64,000 bases of DNA, from contig JAPMOS010000017.1 in the NCBI GenBank assembly GCA_027972325.1, positions 248,001-312,000 of the forward strand, given 5' to 3'. The notes below the pieces were generated by a model, which had not been told where the DNA came from, searched no databases, and saw only the letters and a program-made list of their open reading frames with translations. Below, in pieces: positions 21,401-32,600 of the stretch. Within the stretch, counting starts at the first letter, position 1. Every line of letters begins with the position of its first letter. The stretch is from Paratrimastix pyriformis (Eukaryota > Preaxostyla > Paratrimastigidae). Position numbers and translations under genes: made by a program.

Positions 21401-23627
21401 TTACGCACTCTGGTCGAACGGCAGCTTGTTCATGGAAAAGGCCAGCTTGATGGTGCACCGCTCGCCCATCTGGGGGGGGGGGGGGGGGGGGGGGGGGCAG
21501 GTGAGTGAGGCATTTGTCAGAGGACGGTCGACACAGACATCGGTGTTGTTGCAGAGGACGAGAGCCTCCGTGGCGGCAACGGGCTGGCCCACTGGAGGAG
21601 CCCGTTGCGCCAGTTCTTGACGCGTCTGGGTTGCGGGAGCTCTTGCCGGCCTGCTCGAAGAAGCGGATCTGGGATGGGGCCGTGGCGCCTGGGGGTGGGG
21701 GGGGGGGGGGGGGGGGGAGGTCAGCACTCCAGATGGGCACGAGGTGCGGGGCAGGCAGACCGAGGCGGAGGAAGTGGTCGGCCATGGATTTCTCGGTGCA
21801 AGAGAGGGGCGCGCTGCTGAAGAAGAGGACGGAGGTCGGGGGGAAGCGGAAGTTGAAGGAGGAAGCGCTCGGGCGGAGGAAGCGGTTGTTGCTGTTGTCG
21901 GTGAAGTCCTTGGCGAGCGACTCGGACTCGCGGCCGTCCTTGATGGTCAGATGCCGGGAGAACTGGACCTCCAGGCGCTGCAGCCATCAGACCCGATGCG
22001 AGGGGCGGCGAGGGAGGAGAGAGAAACCGGTGAGCCTTCGGCGGGGCATGAAAGGCGGTCGGAGGGACCTTGCCGAAGAGGGCGGCGCCGTTGAGGTTGG
22101 TCCGGGCCACGTCGGCCATGGGGAAATCGCCCATCTGGACCATGGCAGAGCCGGCCTTGGTGGGCAGGCGCTTCACCTTCATCACGTTGCCGTACAGGCA
22201 GAACAGGTTGAAGATGTGGTCGCAGGTGAGCCGCTCATCCAGGTTGTAGATCATCAGGACGGAGGTCTGCCCCCGATTTGTGAAGAAGAAGAAAAGGTTA
22301 TCCACGCGAGTGAGATCAGGCTCGCCACGAGAAGGGGAGCATGGGAACGATTCATTCGGCAGAGGAAGGCGGACCGGGGCACCCTGGCCGGGCATGGGCA
22401 TGAAAGACATGTTGCCCATGAAGGGAGGGGGGTAGGCCCCCATGGGGGGTTGCCCACCGGGGTAGGGAAGAGGGCGGCCGCCCATGGGGGGCATGCCGTG
22501 CATGGCCATGGGATCGCCGTGCGGGGGCATGGGGTAGGGCATACCATAGGCTGCAGGGCAGTAGAAGCGGAGGAATGAGAAGCGAGCGATCTGAGATGCA
22601 GACGCATGAACGGCATCGGGGGCAGGGGCAAGTTCTGGGGGGCCTGGCCGCGCCGGGAGGAGGGGCCGGCCGGCTGGCGACGGGGAGCCGAAGTGGCAGT
22701 CGGGGCAGGAGCAGGGGCGGCCTGGGCGGGGAGATTCTGGGTGTAATCGAAGGTCTTCTCGTTGTTGGCCCTGACGTTGAGGTGGTCCACCTTGCTGTAG
22801 GTGATGTGCAGGGCGCAGCTGTCCTGATAGATCTGCTGTCCGTCGAGGGCGGTCTTAGCCTTCTCGGCCTCATCGGCAGAGCCGAACCTGGGTTACCGTG
22901 ACGATTGCCGTGAGGTGGAAGTGTGCGCCAAAAAAACAGACTCAGCAAGAGCTTGGACCCCGTTCTTGTGGAAGATGACAATGCGACGAAGACCGTATTG
23001 CTGGAGAATCTGGCTGAGAACCTGGAGAGCGAGTGGCAAGAACATGTTGGAAAGGGGTGGTGGAGGGTTCTAACACGAACCTGGGTCGTGATTGGATAAA
23101 GGGGGTTATGGATGGTGATCAGCAGAGAATGCTCATCGTGGTGCACAACAGGAGGGCGGCGTGTCTCCGGCTTTGTGGCATCAACTAATGCAGACACGGA
23201 AGAAATCAGAGGGGCAGCGAAATCTCCACTCGAACCTTCAGATTCGCGATGGATGCGCGCACTCTTCGAGTACGTGAGCCGGAGAGTCCGGCCACCAATG
23301 ACAGGGGGGCTCAACTTAGCTGCCTCAACAGCAGCAACAGCAGCCGACTGCTCGGCCATCTCAACCAGAACTTTTCACCCGGTTGTGAAGAAAAAAAAAA
23401 CACAGTGAAAAAGAACTCAGCGTCGAACAGTGCCCAAGAAGAAAAGACGACAGACCCTGATGGAACTTGGAGAGAATGTGGATATAGGCAACCGGACCGA
23501 ACTGCTGCAGATGGGCAATCAGTTCCTGAGGGCTGACTTCAACAAAGTTCCGAATATGAATCACGCGACTGGGGCTGGGATCAGCGTGCTCCTGGGGCTC
23601 TACGGTTTGCTGCGGTGCTGCTTCCAT
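21401..23627 (-). CDS. hnRNP L / PTB-family RNA-binding protein with RRM domains
   Basis: Nuclear splicing or mRNA regulator. RRM1: SRVIHIRNFVEVSPQELIAH and, after an intron, the basic RNP-like segment RTLRLTYSKSARIHRE. RRM2: SLLITIHNPLYPITTQ, then RRIVIFHKNG, DGQQIYQDSCALHITYSK and the linker DHLNVRANNEKTFDYTQN (hnRNP L: FTILNPIYSITTDVL, IEYAKPTRLNVFKNDQDTWD). A Met/Pro/Gly-rich linker follows. RRM3: TSVLMIYNLDERLTCDHIFN, then NLFCLYGNVMKVKRLPTKAG. A fourth RRM lies at the C-terminus, ending MGERCTIKLAFSMNKLPF. Two introns end in a pure poly-C tract abutting CAG (sense strand; G runs at about 21473-21497 and 21700-21718). Such proteins bind CA- or pyrimidine-rich introns, which are abundant in this window. 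Confidence 0.88.
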
Positions 23628-23886
23628 GTCAGAGGGGATTTAGGGACACAAAACTCAAAAGAGGCCTATAAAATTCCGAGTCAACCGGGGCAAACGGGGC
23701 TCATCGCAGGCGTGCGGGCTTCTTTTCCCTTTCCTTTTTCTCCCTTTCTTCTGGGATCCCCTGTGGATTTCCATCTTTAGCCAACACACATAATTCACTT
23801 CCACACCTTATCCCATGGGCGGATCACCAGTCTGTGTCCTGGCCAATTTTTTTTTCATCATCACTGTTTCGTAGTCACGTCCACAA

Positions 23887-24880
23887 ATGGTGGCTTCGCT
23901 CAACCATCGCGACTATCGAGAGAGCATTTCGGGCATCGTGTCCGAATTCGAATTCGCCTTTTTCCCCCAACGAGCGGTGATCCGGGCATGGCCCACCACC
24001 GATGAAAAAGCGCTCAACAACAAGATCATTATGCCTGCCAATGTGACGGCTCTCAAACTGCATCAAGGAATACTCTACTGTGGGCTGGAAAACGGGACCA
24101 TTAAGTGCGCTCAATGGGATTTCCGGAGTAGTTCCGGGCGCCTGCTCGACGACAGCACCGACCTCACTGGCCAAAGAGGGGCAGTTAAGGCCATGTGGAT
24201 TCGAGGAGACTCTCTATTTTGCGGATGCGAGGAGATGGTGAGGATATGGGACCTTGAGGTCTGTCCCGATAGTGCGCGTCGAATCCAACCTCCCCTCCTC
24301 CCAGAGGAAGCAATGCTACCAGACACTCCAACTTCCAGGTGTCCGACGAATGAAGACCATTTGTACGTTCATGAACAATCTGTATATCGGCTCCTCGAAC
24401 GAGATCCGTGCGTACGACCTGCAGGTCCGTCGCTCGTCCTTACTGCCTGACCACTGTGGGTGGGCTGCCCCTTTCCGCTGCTAGGCCAACAGCCTTCTCT
24501 GGACCACCACCGTCCACGAATTTACCTCGATGGTCGTCTGCCAGGGAACCTTGTACGTCGGCTGTCGGAACTCCCCCGAGATTCTCTGTTACTCTCTCGA
24601 TGTCTGTTCGTCAAGCCCCTCCCGGGCACACGCACATGCCCGCCTTCCTCCCTTCTCTCTGATACCACCATCACGTAGACCGGTTTGCGGTGTCGTACCC
24701 TCCGCGGCCATCACGGCGGCGTTACCGCGCTGCTCGCCATCAACCGGCGCCCGTCCGGCCCCGGGGCTGACATGGACAGCGCCGGCACCGAACTCATCTC
24801 GGGCTCGGCGGATCGGAGGTGGGCCCGGTGGACTTTCAAGGTTTGCCGGGCCTGCTTCATCTGCTCTGATCTAATTTCTT

Positions 24881-24911
<31 letters not shown>

Positions 24912-25185
24912 TCCTCCTCCTCCTCCTCCTCCTCTCCCCCAGGAGACAGGGGAGCCAAAACCCGTGTTCTCCGATGTCGTGCATCATTCAGCGATTGACC
25001 TTCTGTACTACGACCCCCAGTCGAAGTTTGTTCTCCCCCTCGCCTCCTCCCCCTCGCCTCCTCCCCCTCGCCTCCCGACGAATTCATCTCACGCCGCCCC
25101 ACACACGTCCCACCCCCCTAGGTATTTGTACAGCGTCCAGGAAGGGACAAGCGCAGACAAACACATCTGCAAGTGGAAATTGTGA
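23887..25185 (+). CDS. WD40-repeat protein of unknown function
   Basis: 305 residues from six exons (23887-24258, 24305-24424, 24485-24601, 24679-24840, 24943-25025, 25122-25185); lengths sum to 306 codons. Repeat cores are visible: TALKLHQGILYCGLENGTIK, FCGCEEMVRIWDLE, LYIGSSNEIRAYDLQANSLL, LYVGCRNSPEILCYSLDTG, a canonical RGHHGGVTALLA...ELISGSADRR and finally EGTSADKHICKWKL. This is enough for about six blades of one propeller with no other domain. Introns are 46-102 bp; the fourth has a 27-bp poly-C run followed by CCT repeats as its polypyrimidine tract. Function is not assignable; its close divergent neighbour is the hnRNP L-like gene. Confidence 0.8.
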
Positions 25186-25307
25186 CAAGAGATCGCGGCC
25201 GTGTTCTATGTGGTTTGCTGCGTGCGTAAATTGATGTTTTCTCTTTCATCGGATCTTTTCTGCAGTACACAAGGAAGCGGTGGGAGAATGAGGCGGGAGC
25301 AGCAGAA

Positions 25308-25697
25308 TCACGCTGTTTGTTTCCTCCTGGAGGCGACATAAAACACTGAAAACGCTTGAGTGAAGAACCCCGCGTGTTGCGGCGACGGACCATTGTTCCC
25401 CCGAATAAAGGCGTCGCCATATTGATTTTTCAGGCTTCCATTGATCCACTCTTCGGTTTGCTCCATTGCAATGTTCATAAAACCGTCAATACAAGTGATA
25501 ATACCTGTGAAGGAGAAACAGTTTTTTCCTCAGCAAAACGAAAAGGATCCTGACTGACCCCGATATTCGACGCCGCTATGGAGTTTCACAATGCAAGGCC
25601 TCCCAGTGATCGATCTGAGAAAATCTGCAGGCGTGCGTTTCACAAGAGAAGCCGCAGGAGGCGCAGGAGCGCCGGGAGGAGGGGGAGGAGCTTGCAT
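25308..25697 (-). CDS. LSM6: U6 snRNA-associated Sm-like protein LSm6
   Basis: Subunit of the Lsm2-8 (U6 snRNA) and Lsm1-7 (mRNA decay) rings. 96 residues from three exons (25697-25559, 25504-25391, 25345-25308) with introns of 54 and 45 bp. A 24-residue Pro/Ala-rich N-terminus precedes the Sm fold: DFLRSITGRPCIVKLHSGVE, then YRGIITCIDGFMNIAMEQTE, and the Sm2 motif GDAFIRGNNVFYVASRRK. Human LSM6 reads DFLKQIIGRPVVVKLNSGVD... and GDAFIRGNNVLYISTQKR. The match is nearly residue-for-residue, so the assignment is secure. The open frame upstream of the ATG is not coding support. Confidence 0.95.
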
Positions 25698-26089
25698 GGC
25701 GTGACAAGGTGATCAATACTATTTTGCATGATGATCTGCCGGCGCGCACTTCTCCTCTTTTTTTTCCTGATCTCAATAACAAACTCGGTTTGGTCATTTT
25801 CAATTCCATGACTCGGGATTAATTTGCAGTTATAGCGGGTGATTCGCCCCAAAACATCACAACCAACTTCATCTTCAGATTCACCACGACCAGAGGAGCA
25901 TGCCCAAACATTAAAACCACTCACCGGGCAATTTTTTTCCCGGGATCACCAGCGGGTTGATCCGGGATTCGATTTCAAGCCATTTCTTTATTTGAAGGAG
26001 GATGACATAGCACAACAGAAGGAGCGAGCGATTGTGTTATGTCTGAACGTATCACACCAGTTCTCATCCATCTTTTAGTTAGTGGAGGC
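25698..26089. other. Intergenic region between LSM6 and the B-box gene
   Basis: 392 bp, relatively AT-rich, between divergent starts; presumably both promoters. A minus-strand open frame (about 25730-25924) has some protein-like composition (GRITRYNCKLIPSHG) but no start or splice context I can support. A possible short signal-peptide-like frame on + (25731 region) is equally unsupported. Confidence 0.4.
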
Positions 26090-27462
26090 ATGGCCATGTT
26101 GTGCACCGTTTTTTGCTTTTGGTATGCCACTCGCGTGAGGGTCTGGCGCGCCTGACTCTTTTTTTTTCTTCACTCCGTTGCTTATTGTTGACCGAAGAAC
26201 TCCTTCTTGAAAATTCTTTTAATCTTCGTCTTGCTCTATCACACTTTGTTCCTTGCCCTCTTCATATACAGTTTTCAGTCGTGCATTAAACGGTCTGCGT
26301 CTTTTGTACGGCGAGTTCTCATTTTGTCCGTTGGCAGAGAGGCTGATGTTCGGGCCACTCGGCTGAACACCGCCAGAGAGGAGTACCGTCAAAAGTGTGA
26401 GGGGAAGGATGGCCGTGTGATCAGCGTGGCGTGCAGCGAGCTCGCCCTGACAATGAGCGAAAATCAAGGAGCTCCGAACTACTTGGGCGTCCGTTCTTTG
26501 TTCTCTCCCTTCCATCCCCTCCTCCACTTCTCCTCGGCGCTCTCCTCACACCCCCGCTCCAGGTCGCACTCTATACGTGGGTCGAAACCTTCCGTTCGGC
26601 CAGTGTCCTCTACCAGAAGACCCAGGCCATGGAAACAGTCTGTGCCCCCCCTTGCTCGACTTCGGTGAACCATGTCTCTTCAGGCGGCATATCACAACGC
26701 CCTAACCCACGATTTGACCTGGAAAGGAGCCTTCTCTCTGGTTGGTTCAAACGTCACAAGTCTCGTCCGAACGGCGCTCACGATTATCACCGTGGTTGGG
26801 TCAATGCTGATCCCCGTTATGTACTTTCCCACTTTCGTTTCGGCGTGTCGCGCCTTCTTTCGTCCGACACCCCACGGGAATTCGCCACCAGTCAATACCG
26901 CTCTGCAGTCAGCAGTTGCCCCTTCCCCTTGGGGACCACCTGATACCTGTGAGAGCTGCAACCAAGAGCCTCCCATCCTCCGGTGCAACGAGTGCCAGAT
27001 CACCTACTGCAAAAACTGTTTCGAGCGGCATCACCGGAGCCCTGCTATGCTCGCCCATTCTCGCACTCCCCTCCCTGAGGCGTTTGTGACTTCCGCGCCG
27101 ACCATTCATCCTTGTGTCATTTGTCGGGGCCAGGGGAAACGCTATTCAATTGTCCTGTGTGAACGCTGCTACGCACACGTGTCCAAGAACCCGGAGAATT
27201 TCCACCCGACTGCCATTGCTTCCCCAGGGTCTGCTGCTGCTGTGTTCTACGGTCGAGACCACCTCACTCTCGCTTGTCGCCTGATCGCAGAGCAACCAAT
27301 GCACTGGCGGCCACCACCCAAGAGATGCCCTCTTCCTCCCCGGATGCATATAGTGAGGCCAGTTCGGAGCGGAGTTACGGAGCGGCCCATGTGGTCGGCA
27401 AACCCAAGCGCCGGGGTGTCGTCGGAATGACGATGAACTTGCGATCGGCCCCTCGTCGCTAG
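26090..27462 (+). CDS. Membrane-anchored B-box zinc-finger protein
   Basis: 369 residues from six exons (26090-26140, 26198-26292, 26338-26488, 26563-26637, 26684-27251, 27293-27462); introns are 41-74 bp and the sum is in frame. It starts with hydrophobic MAMLCTVFCFWYATRVR, then a strong helix (LKILLIFVLLYHTLFLALFI). A helical linker follows (ADVRATRLNTAREEYRQKCE), then a second membrane segment (ALTIITVVGSMLIPVMYFPT). The soluble C-terminal half carries a B-box-like cluster CESCNQEPPILRCNECQITY, then CKNCFERHH, and a second Cys set (CVICRGQGKRYSIVLCERCY). B-boxes are protein-interaction zinc folds; I do not recognise an orthologue. Confidence 0.7.
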
Positions 27463-27868
27463 GCCCGGCCCCCAGTTTGTTTCCAGGTGTCGATATGGCG
27501 CCCATTTTTTTTGTTTTTGCGACATGGGTGGGAACCCAGCGGAGAATTCCCGCATCAAGAGAAGCACGCCCGGTCGAGACCGGTCCACTTGCCACCGCTA
27601 TCCGCCATGGGGTGTGATGGGAACGAGAGGGGAAGAAGGTGGGGCGGTAGGGGGGAGGGGGGGGAAGAGGCATCGGACTGGCGTTTGTATCTCCCGTGTA
27701 CAGCACGGGGGAAAGGCGTCCGCCTCAGCTCCAACGAATCCATCCGCGCACGGCCCCATCGGAGAACAAACAACAACAGGAAACAGGAAGAAAACCAATG
27801 GCGGAGGTGGCATCCAACCCGCTGGCAGAGGGAATACAGATGGGGGGGGGGGGGGGGCGGAGCACCCT
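27463..27868. other. Convergent intergenic region
   Basis: 406 bp between the stop codons of the B-box gene (+) and the Ser-Pro-rich gene (-). Contains a run of about 15 G at 27842-27857 and no supported gene. Confidence 0.5.
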
Positions 27869-28712
27869 TCATGCCTTGCCCAGTGTAGCGCGCCACAGGA
27901 AGAACGGGTCCGATGCGCGCGTCGTTCGGACGGGACTGACGGAGCGTGGCCGAGGGGCGGGCGAGGGCGAGCGGGGGGCCTGCATCGGGTTCAGGGTCGT
28001 GGCCACAGCCCCCGCCGACAGGGTCGACGTGATCGGGACAGTGGGCGAGCGGCAGTCACGGTGCATGGAGATGACTGACCCACAAAAAAGTGAGTGGTGA
28101 CGAGCGGGACGCGGATAGTGCGGTCCAGACTTGGGGATTGGGCACGGCCGGCTTGGGCGGACTGCACCCGGGCGGAGAAGGACATTCTCATGGGGCTGAG
28201 AGATCGGCCCATCGACGCCGACATGGCCATGGAGTTTCGCATTGTATTGGGAGAGCGCTGCTGTGGCTGCTGCCTCTGCGGAGAGAGCATGGGCCGGCTG
28301 ATGGGGGGGCACAACGGTGTCGCATAGCGGCAGGGCCGCCCACCTGCACAGCTGTTGGGGGAGGGTGAAGAAGCTGTCGTCAAAGTGAGTTGGCACAAAC
28401 CTGCCTGATGGTGGGGACGACGGGAAGAAAGTCACGGAGGCTCGGTGATTCCAGATTTCTGGCGACTGGAGTGGCTTGGAGCTGGGAACCAGGCCACGGG
28501 CCTGCTCCCTGACAGGAGAAATTGGGCGAATACCTTGGGTATACGAAATTTCGCGGTGGCGCCGAGAGCAAAACCCAGAAAACTCGTCGCCGGCCGGGAT
28601 GGGATTGATGCAACCCTGGGGAAAAAAGATTCGAAAATCTTTGTGAAAACCAACAGACTGGAAGGCAACACATCAGGCGCTTCTCAAAAGGCTTCAAAAA
28701 CCCTTGGGACAT
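27869..28712 (-). CDS. Ser-Pro-rich basic protein with repeated R-x-x-S-P-x-R motifs
   Basis: 231 residues from four exons (28712-28659, 28615-28401, 28351-28131, 28074-27869), introns 43, 49 and 56 bp starting GTCTGT, GTTTGT and GTCTGG; total length is in frame. It starts MSQGFLKPFEKRLM. Repeated motifs RPISPVRE, RSLSPMRM, RSPSPAPRPRS and RSVSPVRT are spread through the length; no globular domain is visible. Such motifs are proline-directed (CDK/MAPK) phosphorylation sites and occur in microtubule- or chromatin-associated proteins. Function is unknown. Agreement of the motif across three exons is what fixed the frames. Confidence 0.68.
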
Positions 28713-28796
28713 GCTCGGAAAATAACGTCGTGTCGCGAGCTAGCAGTAACAACCGCCGGGACATAGACTCGGTTTTTCTGGTTCGGCCAGTGCGCG
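28713..28796. promoter_or_regulatory. Shared divergent promoter, Ser-Pro-rich gene / Dpy-30 gene
   Basis: 84 bp between the start codons at 28712 (-) and 28797 (+). Confidence 0.4.
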
Positions 28797-29113
28797 ATGC
28801 AGGAAGACAGAGATGCCCCTCTCCCAGCGGACACCAGACGCTATCTCGAAGAAAAGGTTTTTTTTTTCATTTCTCTTTTTCCCCGGCTCACGACGGTGGT
28901 GGGATCAGGTGATGCCTCAACTCCTCCCAGCCGTGGAGGCCCTCCTCAAAGCAGTGGATAAAAATCAGGCAGGTTTGAAGCTGCTGTCTGACTTGCGTCA
29001 ATCTTTCTGTAGACGTTGCTCGCCAGCCAGAGGTATACCGCCCAATCAACCCCCTAAATTGGCTGGCTGGTGAGCTCCTCAGGAGGAACGTGCCAGCCTC
29101 CCAAAAACGATGA
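28797..29113 (+). CDS. Dpy-30-domain microprotein
   Basis: 74 residues in three exons (28797-28856, 28909-28972, 29013-29113), introns 52 and 40 bp. The whole product is one Dpy-30-type helical hairpin: LPADTRRYLEEKVMPQLLPA, VEALLKAVDKNQ and then RPINPLNWLAGELLRRNVP. Human DPY30 has LPTRAYLDQTVVPILLQGL... and RPPNPIEFLASYLLKNK, so the hallmark P-x-N-P-[hydrophobic]-x-[WF]-L-A is kept. Dpy-30 folds dimerise and bind amphipathic helices in COMPASS histone methyltransferase and in ciliary radial-spoke proteins; either role is possible. Confidence 0.85.
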
Positions 29114-29675
29114 TCGCAGCAGCCTCAAACTTGTGCATCCTCCTTCTTTCCCTTCCCTCCGTCTCCCCACCCTGATTGCTCGAGCCCTCGCCTTTCTCGT
29201 CGCCCTCTTCGCTCGTCGCCCTCTTCGCCGTCTCGTCGCCACCCTCCTTGCCCTCGTTCCCCTCGGCGGGGGATCTGCTTCCCGCGAGCTGCGCCATTCT
29301 GTCACCCTCCCTCCACTCCATCCTCCTTCTCCGGAGAGGAGTGCCTGGAGCTCAATAGGAGATGGCGAGGGGAACCACAAGAGAAGGCAAAAGAAGGGGG
29401 GGTCTGAGAGGACATAAAACGACCCGAGATTGATTTTTTCCCCCATGATATGATTTTTTGTGGATGAAACTGAAAATGCTTCATCATCCCGAGGGCATTT
29501 GGTCGAACATGATGATGGAGAAAACATATTTGCCGGGGACGATGGGGCAGTCAGTCGCAGGAAAAGGAGAACTTTCAAAAATTTGAATTCGGGAAACTCT
29601 ATCCCAGTGTAACAATTGCAAGCTTCGAAAGCGGGGCGGTTTGATTGCCTCGCGTTTCTCGCCCTCTTTATAGCG
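29114..29675. other. Intergenic region
   Basis: 562 bp between two + genes. It holds a pyrimidine-rich stretch (29140-29340) and a short stretch near 29527-29550 that resembles 49485-49510 (both contain CCGGGGAC[GA]ATGGGGCA). No gene is supported, although long frames are open on the minus strand. Confidence 0.45.
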
Positions 29676-32600
29676 ATGGAGGGTGCCGTAACATTCCATG
29701 AAGAGCTAACACATACAGTACAAAATGGACTTTTCGAGGCACGCGGGAAGCTCGATGAAACTTTTGCCCACGCCCGGGAAGAACCGGCAGAGGGCGACGA
29801 ACTCGATCGTGCAAAAGTGGGCGTATCTTCCGAGGTTCGTTACAGGTGGCTTTTTTCGGTTTTCCCCTCATTTTTTGAACCAGCTTTTGGGGCAAATCCG
29901 GTCGGAAGTTGATGATACTGTCGCCCGGTTCGCCGACTCGATTCTTGAGTTTCTCGAGGGGCAGCAGCACAGAATAGACGGTGTCACTTTTGCGGTCCGG
30001 GCCGAATCCGATCCGATTTTTATTCATCATCATCATAGGATATGAGTCGTGCCCCCCCGCCCCCCAACGATGCCATCGTTTCGGATCTGCGTTTGAAGCT
30101 CGAGGTCTGCTCCAACCTGGCATCACACTTCACGACGCCGCTCGCGCGCAGGAGGCGATGGACCGCAAGCGGAAGCAAGATGTACAGATGGACATCCTGA
30201 GGGGCCAGCTCTCCCGGCGGACCAAGCAGATGGCCGAGCAGCGATCGCTGTTCTACAAGCAGCTCTTGGTGCTGAAGGAGCAGGTCAAACACCCCCCCAC
30301 CGGTCGCGCCAACCGTGGGCACTAACTCCCCGCCTCCCCGTCCCTCCCACAGGTCTTCCAGCGGAACCGGCTGGGGGACCCCTACCAGCCCGAGATCATG
30401 AACCTCTTCAACCCGTCGGCCCTGGACCAGCTGATGGGCGACGACACCGGGGGCGACGAGGCCGAGCTGGCCAAGAAGCGCCAGGCCGTCATCGACTCGA
30501 TGAACGCAAAGTTCGCCGACCAGACGGCAAAGCTGCAGACCCACATCAGGGTCTGCCCCACCCCCCGGGCACCCTCCACCACACGCCCATGACCCGCTGT
30601 GACCCCCCCTCGCAGAACCTGGAGGATCAGTCGCGCCAGAAGCTGGAGGCCCTGGATGCGCAGATGAAGCAGAAGGAGCTCGACTGGGAGCACCAGCACA
30701 TGGCCCTGGTCACCGAGCACAAGTCCGCCCCCTGTCTCCATCCCCCCCCCCTGCCGGCATCCCCCCCCCCCCCCCCCCCCCGGTGGGGCTCATGTGGCGG
30801 ACATCCGCTTCCCCAGGTCTGAGCTGGAGCAGCTGGCGGCGACCCACCGGGAGGAGCTCGCCAAGGCGGTGGGCGAGAGCGAGCTGCGCATCAAGGAGCT
30901 CGAGCAGCGGCTGGCATCAGAGACCGACAAGGTCCCCGGCCCCATCCCCAGCCCCATCCCATCATCTCCCCGCCATCCGTCCCCCGAGCCCAGGGGGGGA
31001 GTGCAGTTGGCCTCGATCATCCTGCTCATCCGCCCCGGCCGTCCCCGCATGGGTGCGTCTATCTGTCTGTGTGTTTGTGTCTGTGTCTGCATGTGCGTCT
31101 GTCTGTCTGTGTGTTTGTGTCTGTCTCTGCATGTGCGTCTGTCTGTCTGTGTGTTTGTGTCTGTCTCTGCATGTGCGTCTGTCTGTCTGTGTGTTTGTGT
31201 CTGTCTCTGCATGTGCGTCTGTCTGTCTGTGTGTTTGTGTCTGTCTCTGCATGTGCGTCTGTCTGTCTGTGTGTTTGTGTCTGTCTCTGCATGTGCGTCT
31301 GTCTGTCTGTGTGCAGCTGAACGGGGAGTGGGAGGATCGCCTCAAGAAGCAGGCCGAGGCGGCCGCCGAGGCGCAGCGGCAGCTGCAGGAGGAGCTCGAC
31401 ACCACCAAGCGCCTCCTCCAGGCAAAGTCAGACGACTACGACGTCCGCACGGCCGAAATCACCCTCCCCTCCCCTCCCCTCTCCCCTCCCTCCCCTCCCC
31501 TCCCCCTCCGTGTCGATCCCCCATCCAGACGTCATGTCAACATCACCCCGCGACTTGTCGACATATCACCCCCTGTCGACGGGACCTGTCTCATCTGCCT
31601 CCCGCTTTCCCCACACGACCCGCGGCCGCCTCTGACCACGCTCCGCTGGGGCGGGCTGCTTGATGGTGTTGCCCCCCCTCCCCCCCCCCCCGCGCATCCC
31701 CCAGTCGCTGACGAGTGCCCGGGACGCGCTGCTCGAGGATCTGACCCAGAAGGGCGAGGCGCTCGACGGTGCGCTTGCCGAGAAGGAGCAGCTGCGCAAC
31801 CGGCTCTCGGCCATCGACGACGACCTCGACAAGGCCCGGTCCCAGTGCAAGGACCTCGAGGCCCAGGTCGAGCGCCTCAAGGACGAGGGCGGCGTCCGTC
31901 GGCCCCGCCGGCACACACACCGACGAATCCGGGGAAGGAGCGAGGGGGAGGGGGCACGGAGGGCATCACATCGCATCCCGAATGTCTCGTGTGGCTCGCT
32001 CATCCTCGGCCGGTCGTGGGGGCTGGCGGGTTGGTGGCCGGTGGACATGTTCGGTGTCTCTGTACTGTGTCTGTCTGTACTGTGCGACTGTGCAGCCCGA
32101 GGTGATCGCCCGCTTCAAGACCCAGCTGCACGAGGCCGCCGAGCAGCGGGACGCCTCCAACCTGAAGGCCCGCGAGCTGACGGTCGAGCTGGAGCGGCTC
32201 AGGGCCCAGATCGCCGAGCGGGACGTCCGGCCGGCCCCCCAACCCGCCCACGCACCACCACCATCAGCACCATCAGCACCACCACCATACCATCACCATA
32301 TCATCATGGCACCCTCACCGCCCATCCACCACCACCCGTCGCCACGGTCGCGCGCACCTCTTCACGCACGGGCTCACTTGCCATCGGGCGCATGCATGGG
32401 CTGTCTGCCCTCCGTGGCGGTGGTGGTGGGGCGGCAGCGGGACGGGGCCGAGCGGGAGCGGGCCGCCCAGGAGAAGTCCAAGCAGGACGCAAAACAGGAG
32501 ATGGAGCGCTACAAGAAGGGTCCGCCCCCATCTCCCCACGCGCCTCTCCCCCCGCCTGCCTGCGCTCCGTGGCGACTGTGCCGACCCTCGGATGCCGGTG

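Noticed and set aside
25640-25924. Minus-strand 94-residue frame upstream of LSM6
   Set aside because: It runs into LSM6 coding sequence in another frame and has no start or splice context; LSM6 itself begins at 25697.
26141-26278. Exon 2 of the B-box gene as a 14-nt micro-exon at 26279
   Set aside because: Using the acceptor at 26197 gives a 57-bp intron and a normal exon encoding a clear membrane helix.
30042-30104. ATG at 30042 as start of the coiled-coil gene, preceded by a separate small gene 29676-30045 overlapping it by ATGA
   Set aside because: A GTCCGG...TAG intron (29995-30038) joins the two in frame, giving one longer helical protein.
31059-31408. CRISPR-like regular repeats
   Set aside because: Repeats are directly tandem without unique spacers, TG-rich and intronic: a minisatellite.
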